Origin: an uncultured Micrococcus sp.
GTDB lineage: Bacteria; Actinomycetota; Actinomycetes; Actinomycetales; Micrococcaceae
Reading direction: 5' to 3'
Assembly (NCBI GenBank): GCA_946222435.1
Contig: CAMIOJ010000015.1
Coordinates: 1 to 14,782 of the forward strand
DNA length: 14,782 nt
The translations under genes and the position numbers were made by a program. Under the pieces are notes generated by a model. The model was not told the DNA's origin. It made no database searches and worked only from the letters and a program-made list of their open reading frames with translations. Below are positions 1 to 8,124 of this stretch, in pieces (position 1 is the first letter of the stretch; every line of letters starts with the position of its first letter).

Positions 1-2367
1 GGCAAGACCCGTGTGCTCACGCACCGGATCGCGCACCTGCTGGCCACCGGCCAGGGGCGGCCCCACGAGATCCTGGCCATCACCTTCACCAACAAGGCGG
101 CGGCGGAGATGCGCGAGCGCATTACCGGGCTGATCGGACCGGTGGCCCAGCGGATGTGGATCTCCACGTTCCACTCCTCGGCGGTGCGCATCCTGCGCAA
201 CGAGGCCTCGGCGATCGGCCTGAAGTCCACGTTCACCATCTACGACTCCGCGGACTCGCTGCGCCTGGTCACGCAGATCGCCAAGGCGCAGGACCTGGAC
301 CCGAAGCGCTTCCACCCCAAGGGCATCCTGAACAAGATCAGCTCCCTGAAGAACGAGCTGACCGAGGCGGACGACTACGCCGCCACCGTGGCCCAGAACG
401 ACCCCTGGGGACAGGCCGTCTCCGCCGTGTACACGGACTACACGGCCCGGCTGCGGCAGGCGAACGCCCTGGACTTCGACGACCTGATCGGCATGACCGT
501 GCACATGTTCGAGGCGTTCCCGGCGATCCTGGACAACTACCGCCGCCGCTTCCGCCACGTGCTGGTGGACGAGTACCAGGACACCAACCACGCCCAGTAC
601 CGCCTGATCCGGCTGCTGGCCGGGCCCGCCGGCGTGCCCGAGGGCGTGCTGACCCCCGGAGGCGAGCTGACCGTGGTGGGCGACTCGGACCAGTCCATCT
701 ACGCCTTCCGGGGCGCGGACATCCGCAACATCGTGGAGTTCGAGCAGGACTTCGCGGACGCGGCCACCATCAAGCTGGAGCAGAACTACCGCTCCACCCA
801 GACCATCCTGGACGCCGCCAACGCGGTGATCTCGAACAACCCGGACCGCCGCCCGAAGTCCCTGTGGACCGCGGAGGGCGCCGGTGCGAAGATCGTCGGC
901 TACACGGCGGAGAACGAGTCCGCGGAGGCCGAGTGGATCGCCACGCAGATCGACCGCCTCCAGGACGAGCACGGGGTGCGGCCCAAGGACGTGGCCGTGT
1001 TCTACCGGACCAACGCGCAGTCCCGCTCCCTCGAGGAGCGGCTGGTCACCCGCGGCATCCCGTACCGCGTGATCGGCGGCACCCGGTTCTACGACCGCAA
1101 GGAGATCAAGGACGCCCTGGCCTACCTGCGGGCGCTGGTGAACCCGGACGACGACATCAACGTCCGCCGCATCCTCAACGAGCCCAAGCGGGGCATCGGG
1201 GACCGCGCCGAGGGGGCCGTGGCCGCCTGGGCGGACCGCAACCGCATCCCGTTCTTCGCGGCGCTGCGGGACGCGGAGAACGCCCCGGGCATGGCCACCC
1301 GATCGCTCAAGGCGGTCAGGGGCTTCGTGCAGATGATGGACGACCTCGCCCAGGTCGCCGAAGGCTCCGGCCCGGCCACCGTGCTGGAGGCGGTGCTGGA
1401 GCAGTCCGGCATGCTCACCGCGCTGCGCGAGTCCGAGGACCTGCAGGACGAGTCCCGAGCGGACAACCTCGGCGAGCTCGTGGCCGTGGTGCGCGCCTTC
1501 GAGAAGTCCACCCCGGACGGCACACTCGCGGACTTCCTCGAGCAGGTGGCCCTGGTGGCGGACGCGGACCAGCTGCCCGCCGCCCCGGACGTGGAAGGGG
1601 AGGCGCTCGCCGAGCAGCAGGGCCAGGTCACCCTGATGACCCTGCACACGGCCAAGGGCCTCGAGTTCCCCGTGGTGTTCCTGACCGGCATGGAGCACGG
1701 TGTCTTCCCGCACTCGCGGTCCATGACGGACGAGAAGGAGATGGCGGAGGAGCGCCGCCTGGCCTACGTGGGTCTCACCCGTGCCCGCGAGCGCCTGCAC
1801 GTCACCCGCGCCGAGGTCCGCTCCCTGTGGGGGCAGCACCAGTACAACCCGCCCAGCCAGTTCCTGGCCGAGATCCCCGAGTCGCTCATCGACTGGGAGC
1901 GGGAGGGGGCGGTCCGTCCGGGCGGCTCGTCCTTCGGGTCCATCACCTCGTTGGCCGGCGCCGGGACGTCCCGGTACTCCGAGCGCTCCGGCGGGGCCTC
2001 CGGCTCGGGCGCGTACGGCGGCCGGGCCTCCTCCTACGGGTCCGCCGCCTACGGCTCCGGCACCCGGAGGACCGACGACGGCCCCGCACCCCGGGTGCGT
2101 CAGCGCCTTACCCGCGGGGACGAGGCCAAGGACCTCACGGTGCCCGCCTCCGTCGTCAGGGGGCAGGCGCCGAAGCGGGTGAGCCCGCAGCGGGAGATCG
2201 TCCAGCTGTCCCCGGGGGACAAGGTGAGGCACGCGACGTTCGGTGAGGGGTCCGTCGTCGGGGTCACCGGCACCGGGGACAAGACCGTGGCGACCGTCAC
2301 TTTCGCGGAGACCGGCGCGCAGAAGCGCCTGCTGCTGCGCTACGCACCGCTGGAGAAGGTGGACTGA
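1..2367 (+). CDS. pcrA: ATP-dependent DNA helicase PcrA/UvrD (5' end outside window)
   Basis: Superfamily 1A 3'-5' DNA helicase acting in repair and in clearing replication or recombination intermediates. The frame is open from base 1, where it reads GKTRVLTHR, the end of Walker A, so the true start lies a short way upstream. Motifs follow in the family order: ITFTNKAAAEMRER (about 79-120), Walker B VDEYQDTN (about 565-588), GDSDQSIYAFRGAD (about 679-720), QNYRSTQ (about 781-801), TLHTAKGLEFPVVF (about 1639-1680) and RRLAYVGLTRARERLHV (about 1753-1803). A Gly/Ser/Tyr-rich, probably disordered linker (about 1918-2080) leads to a C-terminal Tudor-like segment (GDKVRHATFGEGSVVGV, about 2218-2268) typical of PcrA rather than Rep. 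The gene looks intact apart from the edge cut. The actinobacterial paralogue UvrD2 is less likely because the full set of motifs and this tail match PcrA/UvrD1. Confidence 0.96.
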   Translation, partial: GKTRVLTHRIAHLLATGQGRPHEILAITFTNKAAAEMRERITGLIGPVAQRMWISTFHSSAVRILRNEASAIGLKSTFTIYDSADSLRLVTQIAKAQDLDPKRFHPKGILNKISSLKNELTEADDYAATVAQNDPWGQAVSAVYTDYTARLRQANALDFDDLIGMTVHMFEAFPAILDNYRRRFRHVLVDEYQDTNHAQYRLIRLLAGPAGVPEGVLTPGGELTVVGDSDQSIYAFRGADIRNIVEFEQDFADAATIKLEQNYRSTQTILDAANAVISNNPDRRPKSLWTAEGAGAKIVGYTAENESAEAEWIATQIDRLQDEHGVRPKDVAVFYRTNAQSRSLEERLVTRGIPYRVIGGTRFYDRKEIKDALAYLRALVNPDDDINVRRILNEPKRGIGDRAEGAVAAWADRNRIPFFAALRDAENAPGMATRSLKAVRGFVQMMDDLAQVAEGSGPATVLEAVLEQSGMLTALRESEDLQDESRADNLGELVAVVRAFEKSTPDGTLADFLEQVALVADADQLPAAPDVEGEALAEQQGQVTLMTLHTAKGLEFPVVFLTGMEHGVFPHSRSMTDEKEMAEERRLAYVGLTRARERLHVTRAEVRSLWGQHQYNPPSQFLAEIPESLIDWEREGAVRPGGSSFGSITSLAGAGTSRYSERSGGASGSGAYGGRASSYGSAAYGSGTRRTDDGPAPRVRQRLTRGDEAKDLTVPASVVRGQAPKRVSPQREIVQLSPGDKVRHATFGEGSVVGVTGTGDKTVATVTFAETGAQKRLLLRYAPLEKVD

Positions 2368-2377
2368 CCGATCGGTC
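2366..2377. repeat. Perfect 12-bp palindrome overlapping the pcrA stop codon
   Basis: GACCGATCGGTC reads the same on both strands and begins within the TGA stop of the helicase gene. The ACCGATCGGT-type core resembles operators of some TetR-family repressors, but it lies about 45 bp upstream of the proposed sucC -10 and could equally be chance in GC-rich DNA. Confidence 0.4.
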
Positions 2378-2403
2378 GGAAAACGGCTCGCGGGCCGTGT
2401 TCC
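2378..2403 (+). terminator. Hairpin after pcrA
   Basis: A 10-bp stem with one mismatch (GGAAAACGGC / GCCGTGTTCC) around a 6-nt loop starts 10 bp after the helicase stop codon. No U-tract follows. In high-GC actinobacteria such hairpins are usual intrinsic terminator candidates. It would end pcrA transcription just before the sucC promoter. Confidence 0.6.
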
Positions 2404-2426
2404 CGGGGGTGTTTCTCGGTTAGAGT
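2398..2426 (+). promoter_or_regulatory. Proposed sucC promoter
   Basis: TAGAGT at 2421-2426 fits the actinobacterial -10 consensus TANNNT and sits in GGTTAGAGTGATC, which closely matches GGTTAGCGTGGTC before the oxidoreductase at 11961. The -35 position (about 2398-2403, TGTTCC) is weak. Transcription would start near 2433, giving a leader of about 130 nt before sucC. Confidence 0.45.
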
Positions 2427-2499
2427 GATCAGTGGAACGGGTGCCTGCCGTCCGAGTTCGCCGCGCGCACGCGGCTGGAGGGGACGGTGGGGCACGTTC

Positions 2500-2531
2500 G
2501 CCCGGACGGGCACGTCTGTGCCGTGCCGGGC
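2500..2531 (+). other. Imperfect hairpin in the sucC leader
   Basis: GCCCGG...GGCAC (2500-2513) can pair with GTGCC...CCGGGC (2518-2531): six outer pairs, a 3x3 internal loop, five inner pairs and a 4-nt loop. It ends about 20 nt before the sucC ribosome-binding site (AAGGA near 2550). It could affect translation or RNA stability; I do not recognise it as a known riboswitch. Confidence 0.35.
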
Positions 2532-2564
2532 CCACTGTCTTCGACGTAGAAGGACTCCGTAACC

Positions 2565-3734
2565 GTGGACCTGTATGAGTACCAGGCGCGCGATCTGTTC
2601 GAGAAGCACGGTGTCCCCGTGCTGGCCGGCATCGTGGCGCAGACCCCGGAAGAGGCCAAGGCGGCCGCTGAGAAGATCGGCGGCGTGACCGTCGTCAAGG
2701 CGCAGGTGAAGGTCGGTGGCCGCGGCAAGGCCGGCGGCGTGAAGGTCGCCAAGACCGCCGACGAGGCCTACGAGCACGCCAAGGCCATCCTGGGCATGGA
2801 CATCAAGGGTCACACCGTCCACCAGGTCATGATCGCCCAGGGCGCCGACATCGCCGAGGAGTACTACTTCTCCGTGCTGCTGGACCGCGCGAACCGCACC
2901 TACCTGGCCATGTGCTCGGTCGAGGGCGGCGTGGAGATCGAGCAGCTCGCCGAGGAGCGCCCGGAGGCCCTGGCCAAGGTGCCGGTCTCCGCGCTGACCG
3001 GCATCGACGCTGAGACCGCGCAGAAGATCGTGGACGAGGCGAACTTCCCGGAGGAGCTGAAGGCCGAGGTCGCCTCCGTCATCCAGAAGCTCTGGGGCGT
3101 GTTCGAGAAGGAGGACGCCACCCTTGTCGAGGTGAACCCGCTGGTCAAGACCGGCGACGGCAAGATCCTCGCCCTGGACGGCAAGGTGTCCCTGGACGAC
3201 AACGCGGACTTCCGCCAGGAGGGCCACGGCGCCCTCGTGGACGAGCGCACCGAGGACCCGCTCGAGGCCAAGGCCAAGGAGAACGACCTCAACTACGTGA
3301 AGCTCGACGGCCAGGTCGGTGTGATCGGCAACGGCGCCGGCCTCGTGATGTCCACCCTGGACGTCGTGGCCTACGCCGGTGAGCAGCACGGCGGTGTGAA
3401 GCCGGCGAACTTCCTGGACATCGGCGGCGGCGCGAACGCCGAGGTCATGGCCAACGGCCTCGACGTCATCCTGGGCGACGAGCAGGTCAAGTCCGTGTTC
3501 GTGAACGTCTTCGGCGGCATCACCTCCTGCGACGCCGTGGCCAACGGCATCGTCAAGGCCCTCGAGATCCTGGGCGACACCGCCTCCAAGCCGCTGGTCG
3601 TGCGCCTGGACGGCAACAACGTAGAGGAGGGCCGCCGCATCCTGGATGAGGCGAACCACCCGCTCGTGACCCTGGCCGCCACCATGGACGAGGGCGCCGA
3701 CAAGGCCGCCGAGCTCGCCCACGCCGCCAACTGA
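2565..3734 (+). CDS. sucC: Succinyl-CoA synthetase (ADP-forming) beta subunit
   Basis: TCA-cycle enzyme subunit carrying the ATP-grasp nucleotide-binding domain. With SucD it interconverts succinyl-CoA + ADP + phosphate and succinate + ATP + CoA in the cytoplasm. The 389-residue protein has the family's usual length. It begins MDLYEYQARDLFEKHGVPV, then the ATP-grasp part (VVKAQVKVGGRGKAGGV), the metal-binding region LVEVNPLV, and the C-terminal CoA-ligase part with GVIGNGAGLVMSTLD, FLDIGGGA and NVFGGITSCD. The GTG at 2565 is chosen because the homologous N-terminus starts exactly there and AAGGA lies about 10 nt upstream. sucD follows after 29 bp, so the two form one operon. Confidence 0.97.
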   Translation: MDLYEYQARDLFEKHGVPVLAGIVAQTPEEAKAAAEKIGGVTVVKAQVKVGGRGKAGGVKVAKTADEAYEHAKAILGMDIKGHTVHQVMIAQGADIAEEYYFSVLLDRANRTYLAMCSVEGGVEIEQLAEERPEALAKVPVSALTGIDAETAQKIVDEANFPEELKAEVASVIQKLWGVFEKEDATLVEVNPLVKTGDGKILALDGKVSLDDNADFRQEGHGALVDERTEDPLEAKAKENDLNYVKLDGQVGVIGNGAGLVMSTLDVVAYAGEQHGGVKPANFLDIGGGANAEVMANGLDVILGDEQVKSVFVNVFGGITSCDAVANGIVKALEILGDTASKPLVVRLDGNNVEEGRRILDEANHPLVTLAATMDEGADKAAELAHAAN

Positions 3735-3763
3735 GCTTTCGGAAAGACTGAGGTAAGACTGAC

Positions 3764-4684
<921 letters not shown>

Positions 4685-4693
4685 TCCCGCGGT

Positions 4694-4716
4694 GCGGGGC
4701 GCCGCCGGCGCCCCGC
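4694..4716 (+). terminator. First hairpin after sucD
   Basis: A perfect 10-bp stem (GCGGGGCGCC / GGCGCCCCGC) with a 3-nt loop lies 10 bp after the sucD stop. There is no U-tract. Its right arm is the start of the 50-bp sequence repeated at 5951-6000. Confidence 0.7.
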
Positions 4717-4754
4717 GCCGGCAGGCGGATGCACCACGGCCCCTGTCCCTCGTC
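4705..4754. repeat. 50-bp direct repeat, copy 1
   Basis: These 50 bases are identical to 5951-6000 and lie in the same orientation. The unit runs from the right side of the first sucD hairpin, through GCAGGCGGATGCACCA, to the loop of the second hairpin. Identity stops abruptly at both ends. The two copies start 1246 bp apart and bracket the Tat-secreted protein gene. Confidence 0.95.
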
Positions 4755-4773
4755 CTGAGGGGCAGGGGCCGTG
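4735..4773. terminator. Second, bidirectional hairpin between sucD and the convergent secreted-protein gene
   Basis: A 16-bp stem (CACGGCCCCTGTCCCT / AGGGGCAGGGGCCGTG, one T-G mismatch) encloses a 7-nt loop. It lies 16 bp beyond the stop of the minus-strand gene and 50 bp beyond sucD, so it can serve both converging transcripts. Confidence 0.75.
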
Positions 4774-4789
4774 TGCCGTGCGCGGCGGG

Positions 4790-5593
4790 TCAGGCAGGGC
4801 AGGCGTTGTAGGTGAGCTGCAGGTCCGAGATGAAGATGCCCTGATCGCCGTCGATGTCAGAACGGAAGAGTTTCGTCCGGTTCCAGTAGTGGATCGCGAA
4901 CGTGGTAAGCGGCGCGCTGAAGGTGACCCTGACGTTGCCGGCGGTCGACGTGTCGGGGACCGGCAGGTTGTTGTTCGCGGCCTGCCAGGGGTTGTCGACG
5001 GTGCCGGCTCCCGTCACCTGGGTGGACGACGTCTTGGTGGCGGTGTAGGCCGTGGGGCTCACCACGGCGACCGCATCCCAGAAATCGTTGGAGGCGGAGT
5101 CGATGTCCGTGATCGTGAACGACAGGCTGGTCACCTGGCGGGTGAACGTGAACGTGGTAACCGACTTGTTGGCGTCGGTGAGCGTGTCGGTCTTCTTCGA
5201 GTTGTCGATCGGCGACTGATGCAGGCCGAGGGGGCTGGTCGCCCCGCCGATGGTGGTTCCCGCGCGGGCTCGCAGGTTGTTGTTGACGGTGGGGTTGTTT
5301 GGCACGGTGGCGCCCTGATTGCCGGTGCGGGTGTTCGATCCCAGCGACGTCGAGACCGTGAGCGTCATGCCCTGCAGGGGGCCGGTGCCGTCCGGGTCGG
5401 GGAAGGTGTAGACGCCCGTCGTGGAGCTCGAACGCACGTACCGGGCGGAGTTCCAGGTCGCGGTGGTCGTGACGAGACAGCGGGGGGACGTGGCGAATGC
5501 GGGTGCCGCCAGGGACGCAGCCACGACGGGCGTGGACCATGCCAGACCTGCGACGACGGCGCGGCGGGACGGGGCGAGAGTGGGGTGGTGCAT
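4790..5593 (-). CDS. Tat-exported secreted protein of unknown function
   Basis: A 267-residue protein. Residues 1-36 form a twin-arginine signal: SRRAVVAG with Arg10-Arg11, a hydrophobic stretch (about 12-31) and a probable AFA|TS cleavage site after residue 34. The mature part is rich in Thr, Ser, Asn and Val, with no membrane segment or sortase motif, and looks like a secreted beta-sandwich; FTITDIDSASNDFWDAVAV-like alternation is seen near the middle. It has two cysteines, Cys39 and Cys265, one at each end of the mature chain, which could form a disulfide. The ATG is supported by GGAG 5 nt upstream. It stands alone, convergent to sucD, between the two copies of a 50-bp repeat. I do not recognise the family; roles in adhesion or matrix are guesses. 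The coding call is firm because of the signal peptide. Confidence 0.85.
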   Translation of the reverse strand: MHHPTLAPSRRAVVAGLAWSTPVVAASLAAPAFATSPRCLVTTTATWNSARYVRSSSTTGVYTFPDPDGTGPLQGMTLTVSTSLGSNTRTGNQGATVPNNPTVNNNLRARAGTTIGGATSPLGLHQSPIDNSKKTDTLTDANKSVTTFTFTRQVTSLSFTITDIDSASNDFWDAVAVVSPTAYTATKTSSTQVTGAGTVDNPWQAANNNLPVPDTSTAGNVRVTFSAPLTTFAIHYWNRTKLFRSDIDGDQGIFISDLQLTYNACPA

Positions 5594-5950
5594 AAGGGCT
5601 CCAGGTCGGGGTGCTGCCGCGTCCCGCGGGGAGGTGCCCTACGGTGAGAAGACCGGCAGTGAGGCCAAGTCAATCACATCGAACGTCTGCTGTGCAGGCC
5701 GGCACACGAAGTCTGTGGAACCCCAGACGAACTGATCTGGGTGCGCCGAGATGCCACACCCACGAGGATCTGGAGACGATCTGCCAGCCGTGGGCCGATA
5801 CAGCGCGGCCCGTGCGTCCCATCCAAAGAGGCAGGGGCCGCGGGGGCATCAGACCGGGTCATTTCTGACGATCGGTGGTGAACAGCCCAAAGGGCTGGTT
5901 CGCGGAGTGGGCCCGGCCTGCGACGCCCGTCGTGCAGATTGTGTGGGGCC
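5594..5950. other. Non-coding stretch upstream of the secreted-protein gene
   Basis: I see no convincing gene here. The part near 5594-5700 must hold the minus-strand promoter of the secreted protein: on that strand a TTGACT (5666-5671) could be a -35, but no good -10 follows at the right distance. Two small hairpins are present: CCCAGA/TCTGGG at 5722-5741, and CAGCCC-AAA-GGGCTG at 5883-5897. GAGGCAGGGGCCG near 5830 resembles the right arm of the sucD terminator. Confidence 0.5.
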
Positions 5951-6000
5951 CCGGCGCCCCGCGCCGGCAGGCGGATGCACCACGGCCCCTGTCCCTCGTC
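5951..6000. repeat. 50-bp direct repeat, copy 2
   Basis: Identical to 4705-4754. Upstream, GGGGC (5945-5949) can pair with GCCCC (5956-5960) much like the first sucD hairpin. The end of this copy is the left arm of a terminator stem whose partner, AGGGTGAGGGGCCGT (about 6064-6078), lies beyond the 59-bp palindrome. The copy is therefore a second terminator region with its loop replaced by the palindrome. Confidence 0.95.
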
Positions 6001-6059
6001 TGAACTGCTCCCCGTTTCTTGGACTGGATATCCAGTTCCACGAGACGGGGAGCAGTTCA
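6001..6059. repeat. 59-bp near-perfect palindrome (possible IS-end or MITE-like element)
   Basis: The outer 15 bases TGAACTGCTCCCCGT (6001-6015) are perfectly inverted at 6045-6059, and the centre CTGGATATCCAG (6024-6035) is itself a perfect palindrome. The bases between pair with few mismatches, so the whole element folds on itself. It begins TG and ends CA, as IS3-family ends do, and may be two fused IS ends (inference). The flanks CGTC (left) and CGCC (right) match at three of four bases, so no exact target duplication remains. It lies 60 bp past the response-regulator stop and could act as that operon's terminator on the minus strand. Confidence 0.85.
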
Positions 6060-6118
6060 CGCCAGGGTGAGGGGCCGTCGTCGTGGTGAGGTCCTGTGAG
6101 GTGACGGGAGACGCAGGG

Positions 6119-6727
6119 TCAGAGCCACTCGTGGCGGCGGGCGAACCGTGCCGCGTCATGGCGAGTGGACGTCTGCGTCTTCTGCATGGCGCTGGAGAGG
6201 TAGTTGCGCACCGTGCCCTCCGCCAGGTGCAGCTGCTGGGCGATCCTCGCCACGGAGTACCCCTCGCCCGTGGCACGCAGGGCGTCGAGCTCCCGGTCGG
6301 TCAGCGGACAGTCGTCGGAGATCGCCCGGGCCGTGGTGTCCGGATCGATCCATCGCTGCCCGCTGTACACCTTGTGGATCGCGTCGGCGATCTCCTCCGG
6401 CTCCGCGGACTTTGTGACGAACCCGGCGACCCCGGCCTTCAGCGCCCGGCGGAGCACCCCGGGACGGGCATGGCGGGTGAGCATCACCACCGGCAGGTCG
6501 GGGTGGGTCTCGCGGAGCGTCTCGACGGCCGCCACGCCGTCCAGGCCGGGCATCTCCATGTCCGTCACCAGCATGTCGGGGCCGAGACGACGCACCGCGT
6601 CGACCGCCTCGTGGCCGTCGGCGGCCACCTCCTCCACGCTGATGCCGCCCTCCATCTCCAGCAGGGTGGCCAGTGCGGTGCGCAGTAGCTTCTCGTCGTC
6701 GGCCAGGACGATCCTGATGTCATTCAT
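6119..6727 (-). CDS. LuxR-family (NarL/DesR-type) response regulator
   Basis: A 202-residue DNA-binding response regulator. The receiver domain occupies residues 1-120 with acidic pair Asp10-Asp11, phospho-acceptor Asp56 in LVTDMEMPGLDG, Thr84 in VVMLTRHARPG and Lys106 in FVTKSAEP. The C-terminal LuxR-type HTH (about 141-200) reads LTDRELDALRATGEGYSVAR followed by IAQQLHLAEGTVRNYLSSAM. The start is set by the ATGA overlap with the kinase stop (6724-6727), which implies translational coupling; a longer in-frame start at 6757 would lie inside the kinase gene and lacks the conserved N-terminus. It should be phosphorylated by the adjacent kinase. The likely targets are in the divergent control region at 8125-8337 (inference). 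Confidence 0.94.
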   Translation of the reverse strand: MNDIRIVLADDEKLLRTALATLLEMEGGISVEEVAADGHEAVDAVRRLGPDMLVTDMEMPGLDGVAAVETLRETHPDLPVVMLTRHARPGVLRRALKAGVAGFVTKSAEPEEIADAIHKVYSGQRWIDPDTTARAISDDCPLTDRELDALRATGEGYSVARIAQQLHLAEGTVRNYLSSAMQKTQTSTRHDAARFARRHEWL

Positions 6728-7836
6728 CCCGTCTCCTCCCCGTCGTCCGCTCCCCACTGTGCCTCGAGGGTGAACCGTCCGTCTACGCAGGAGACGTCCA
6801 GACGGCCTCCGACCCCCGCGAGGCGGGACCGGAGATTCTCCAGCCCTCCCCTGTGGTCTTCGGTGGGGACCGCCAGCACACCGTCATTGGACATCACCAC
6901 GTGCCCGGGGGCGAGGCTGATCTCGACCCGACGGGCGTCGGAGTGGCGCAGGATGTTGGTGGTCCCCTCCCGGATCACGACGCCGGCCACATGCTCAAAC
7001 TCCTCGGTGCGCGGGCCGCCGTCGTTGTCCGTGATGACGGTGATGCCGGCGGCCTCGAGCAGTGAGACGGAGTTCGCGAGTTCTCCGCGCAGGGTCAGAG
7101 TATGGCCGTCCTGTGCCAGCGCCTTGGTCTCGGCCATGGTCTGGCGCAGGGTCTGCTGAGCCTCGTCGAGTTCCCGCCGTGCAGCCTCGGTGTCGGTGGA
7201 CAGCAGTCGCTGGGCGACGGCGATCTTGAGCTTCACCACATGCAGTGCGTGACCCTGGATGTCGTGGAGGTCCTGGGAGAAGCGCAGCCGCTCGGCATCG
7301 ACAGAGGCTGCCCGTTCCTGCTCCGCGCGCTGGTCCTGGAGACGCATGAGGTCGAAGGAGGCCCGGGAGTCGGGGATGGTCACGCACGCGACTGCCGTCA
7401 GCAGGGCGCCCATGCCGACATAGACCCACAGTGCCTGGGGGTCTGTGACGACCACGAAAACGCCGACGGCTGCTCCGACGGTCAGCGTCAGCAGGGTCAT
7501 GACGGCCCGGGTGCGTCGACTCCACATGACCTCGAGCGCACCGGCGAGGGCGAACGCCAGGGCGCCGAGGGGAGTCAGCTCCCAGAGGGCGCTGAGGGCC
7601 CAGGTGAGGGTGCCCAGCGCGAGCACCGCCCAGCGGGTCGGAGCGGCCACCTGGCGGTGCCACTGGGACAGCAGCCAGAGGCCGGCGATGAGGCCGGGTG
7701 CCAGCACAAGAGGATGCCACGGCTCCACGGCGGACGTCAGGAGGGTGACGATGGCGGCGACGCCGAAGACTGCGAGCAGGACGAAACTCGTCCTGCTGCG
7801 CAGCCTTCGCGTCTCCGATGTGTGCTCGGAGGTCAT
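6724..7836 (-). CDS. Membrane sensor histidine kinase, DesK/LiaS type (HisKA_3)
   Basis: A 370-residue sensor kinase. About six hydrophobic helices occupy residues 17-153 with very short connecting loops, so sensing is likely within the membrane, as in DesK and LiaS. A coiled linker (about 160-182) leads to the HisKA_3 dimerisation helix ERLRFSQDLHDIQGHALHVV with phospho-acceptor His191. The ATPase domain shows an N-box IREGTTNILRHSDARR (Asn294), a short NDG box near 317-319 and a GGLENLRSRLAGVGGRL motif at about 330-346. ATG at 7836 is preferred to GTG at 7842 because the GTG lies inside the AGGAGT ribosome-binding site. It is the middle gene of a three-gene operon. Confidence 0.94.
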   Translation of the reverse strand: MTSEHTSETRRLRSRTSFVLLAVFGVAAIVTLLTSAVEPWHPLVLAPGLIAGLWLLSQWHRQVAAPTRWAVLALGTLTWALSALWELTPLGALAFALAGALEVMWSRRTRAVMTLLTLTVGAAVGVFVVVTDPQALWVYVGMGALLTAVACVTIPDSRASFDLMRLQDQRAEQERAASVDAERLRFSQDLHDIQGHALHVVKLKIAVAQRLLSTDTEAARRELDEAQQTLRQTMAETKALAQDGHTLTLRGELANSVSLLEAAGITVITDNDGGPRTEEFEHVAGVVIREGTTNILRHSDARRVEISLAPGHVVMSNDGVLAVPTEDHRGGLENLRSRLAGVGGRLDVSCVDGRFTLEAQWGADDGEETG

Positions 7837-7875
7837 CGGCACTCCTGTTCAGTCAGTGCGTGGATCGGGTGCTCC

Positions 7876-8124
7876 TCAGGTGGCCGCCCGCACCTGTCGC
7901 TCGACGGCCTTGTTGCTGGCCGAGAACCCCGCGGCGGTGGCGACGACGGCGACCACCATGCCGACGATCAGCCAGGTGGCGTCGGCGGTTCCGCGCGCGG
8001 GGACCCAGGAGGTCACCTCGGAGGGCAGGATCTCAGGAATGGGCAGGTAGTGCAGCGTCAGCATGATGCCGAACGCGGTGGCACAGAGGAACAGGATGAA
8101 AGCGATGGTCCGGACGGTCTTCAT
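7876..8124 (-). CDS. Small two-helix membrane protein, first gene of the sensor operon
   Basis: An 82-residue protein beginning MKTVRTIAFILFLCATAFG. Two hydrophobic helices (about residues 5-24 and 50-68) are joined by a proline-containing loop, with a short charged tail (NKAVERQVRAAT). ATG at 8124 is preferred over upstream in-frame codons because GGGAGG lies 6 nt before it and the upstream reading is a low-complexity Arg-rich run. The gene ends 39 bp before the kinase start, so it is probably co-transcribed. I do not recognise the family. A modulator of the kinase or a part of the export system is possible by position only. Confidence 0.72.
   Translation of the reverse strand: MKTVRTIAFILFLCATAFGIMLTLHYLPIPEILPSEVTSWVPARGTADATWLIVGMVVAVVATAAGFSASNKAVERQVRAAT

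Noticed and set aside
156..2246. Long second-frame ORF inside the helicase gene (+)
   Set aside because: Low-complexity Arg/Gly/Pro product typical of a GC-rich shadow; the PcrA frame has all motifs.
2340..3722. Long minus-strand ORF opposite sucC
   Set aside because: Leu/Val/His/Asp-rich shadow exactly mirroring sucC codons; no start context and no family resemblance.
5700..5950. tRNA or transposase remnant in the non-coding stretch
   Set aside because: No cloverleaf pairing and no transposase-like residues in any frame; only small hairpins.
4705..6000. Integrative element with attL/attR
   Set aside because: No integrase, excisionase or tRNA target lies between or beside the repeats, so I report only the repeats and leave the mechanism open.
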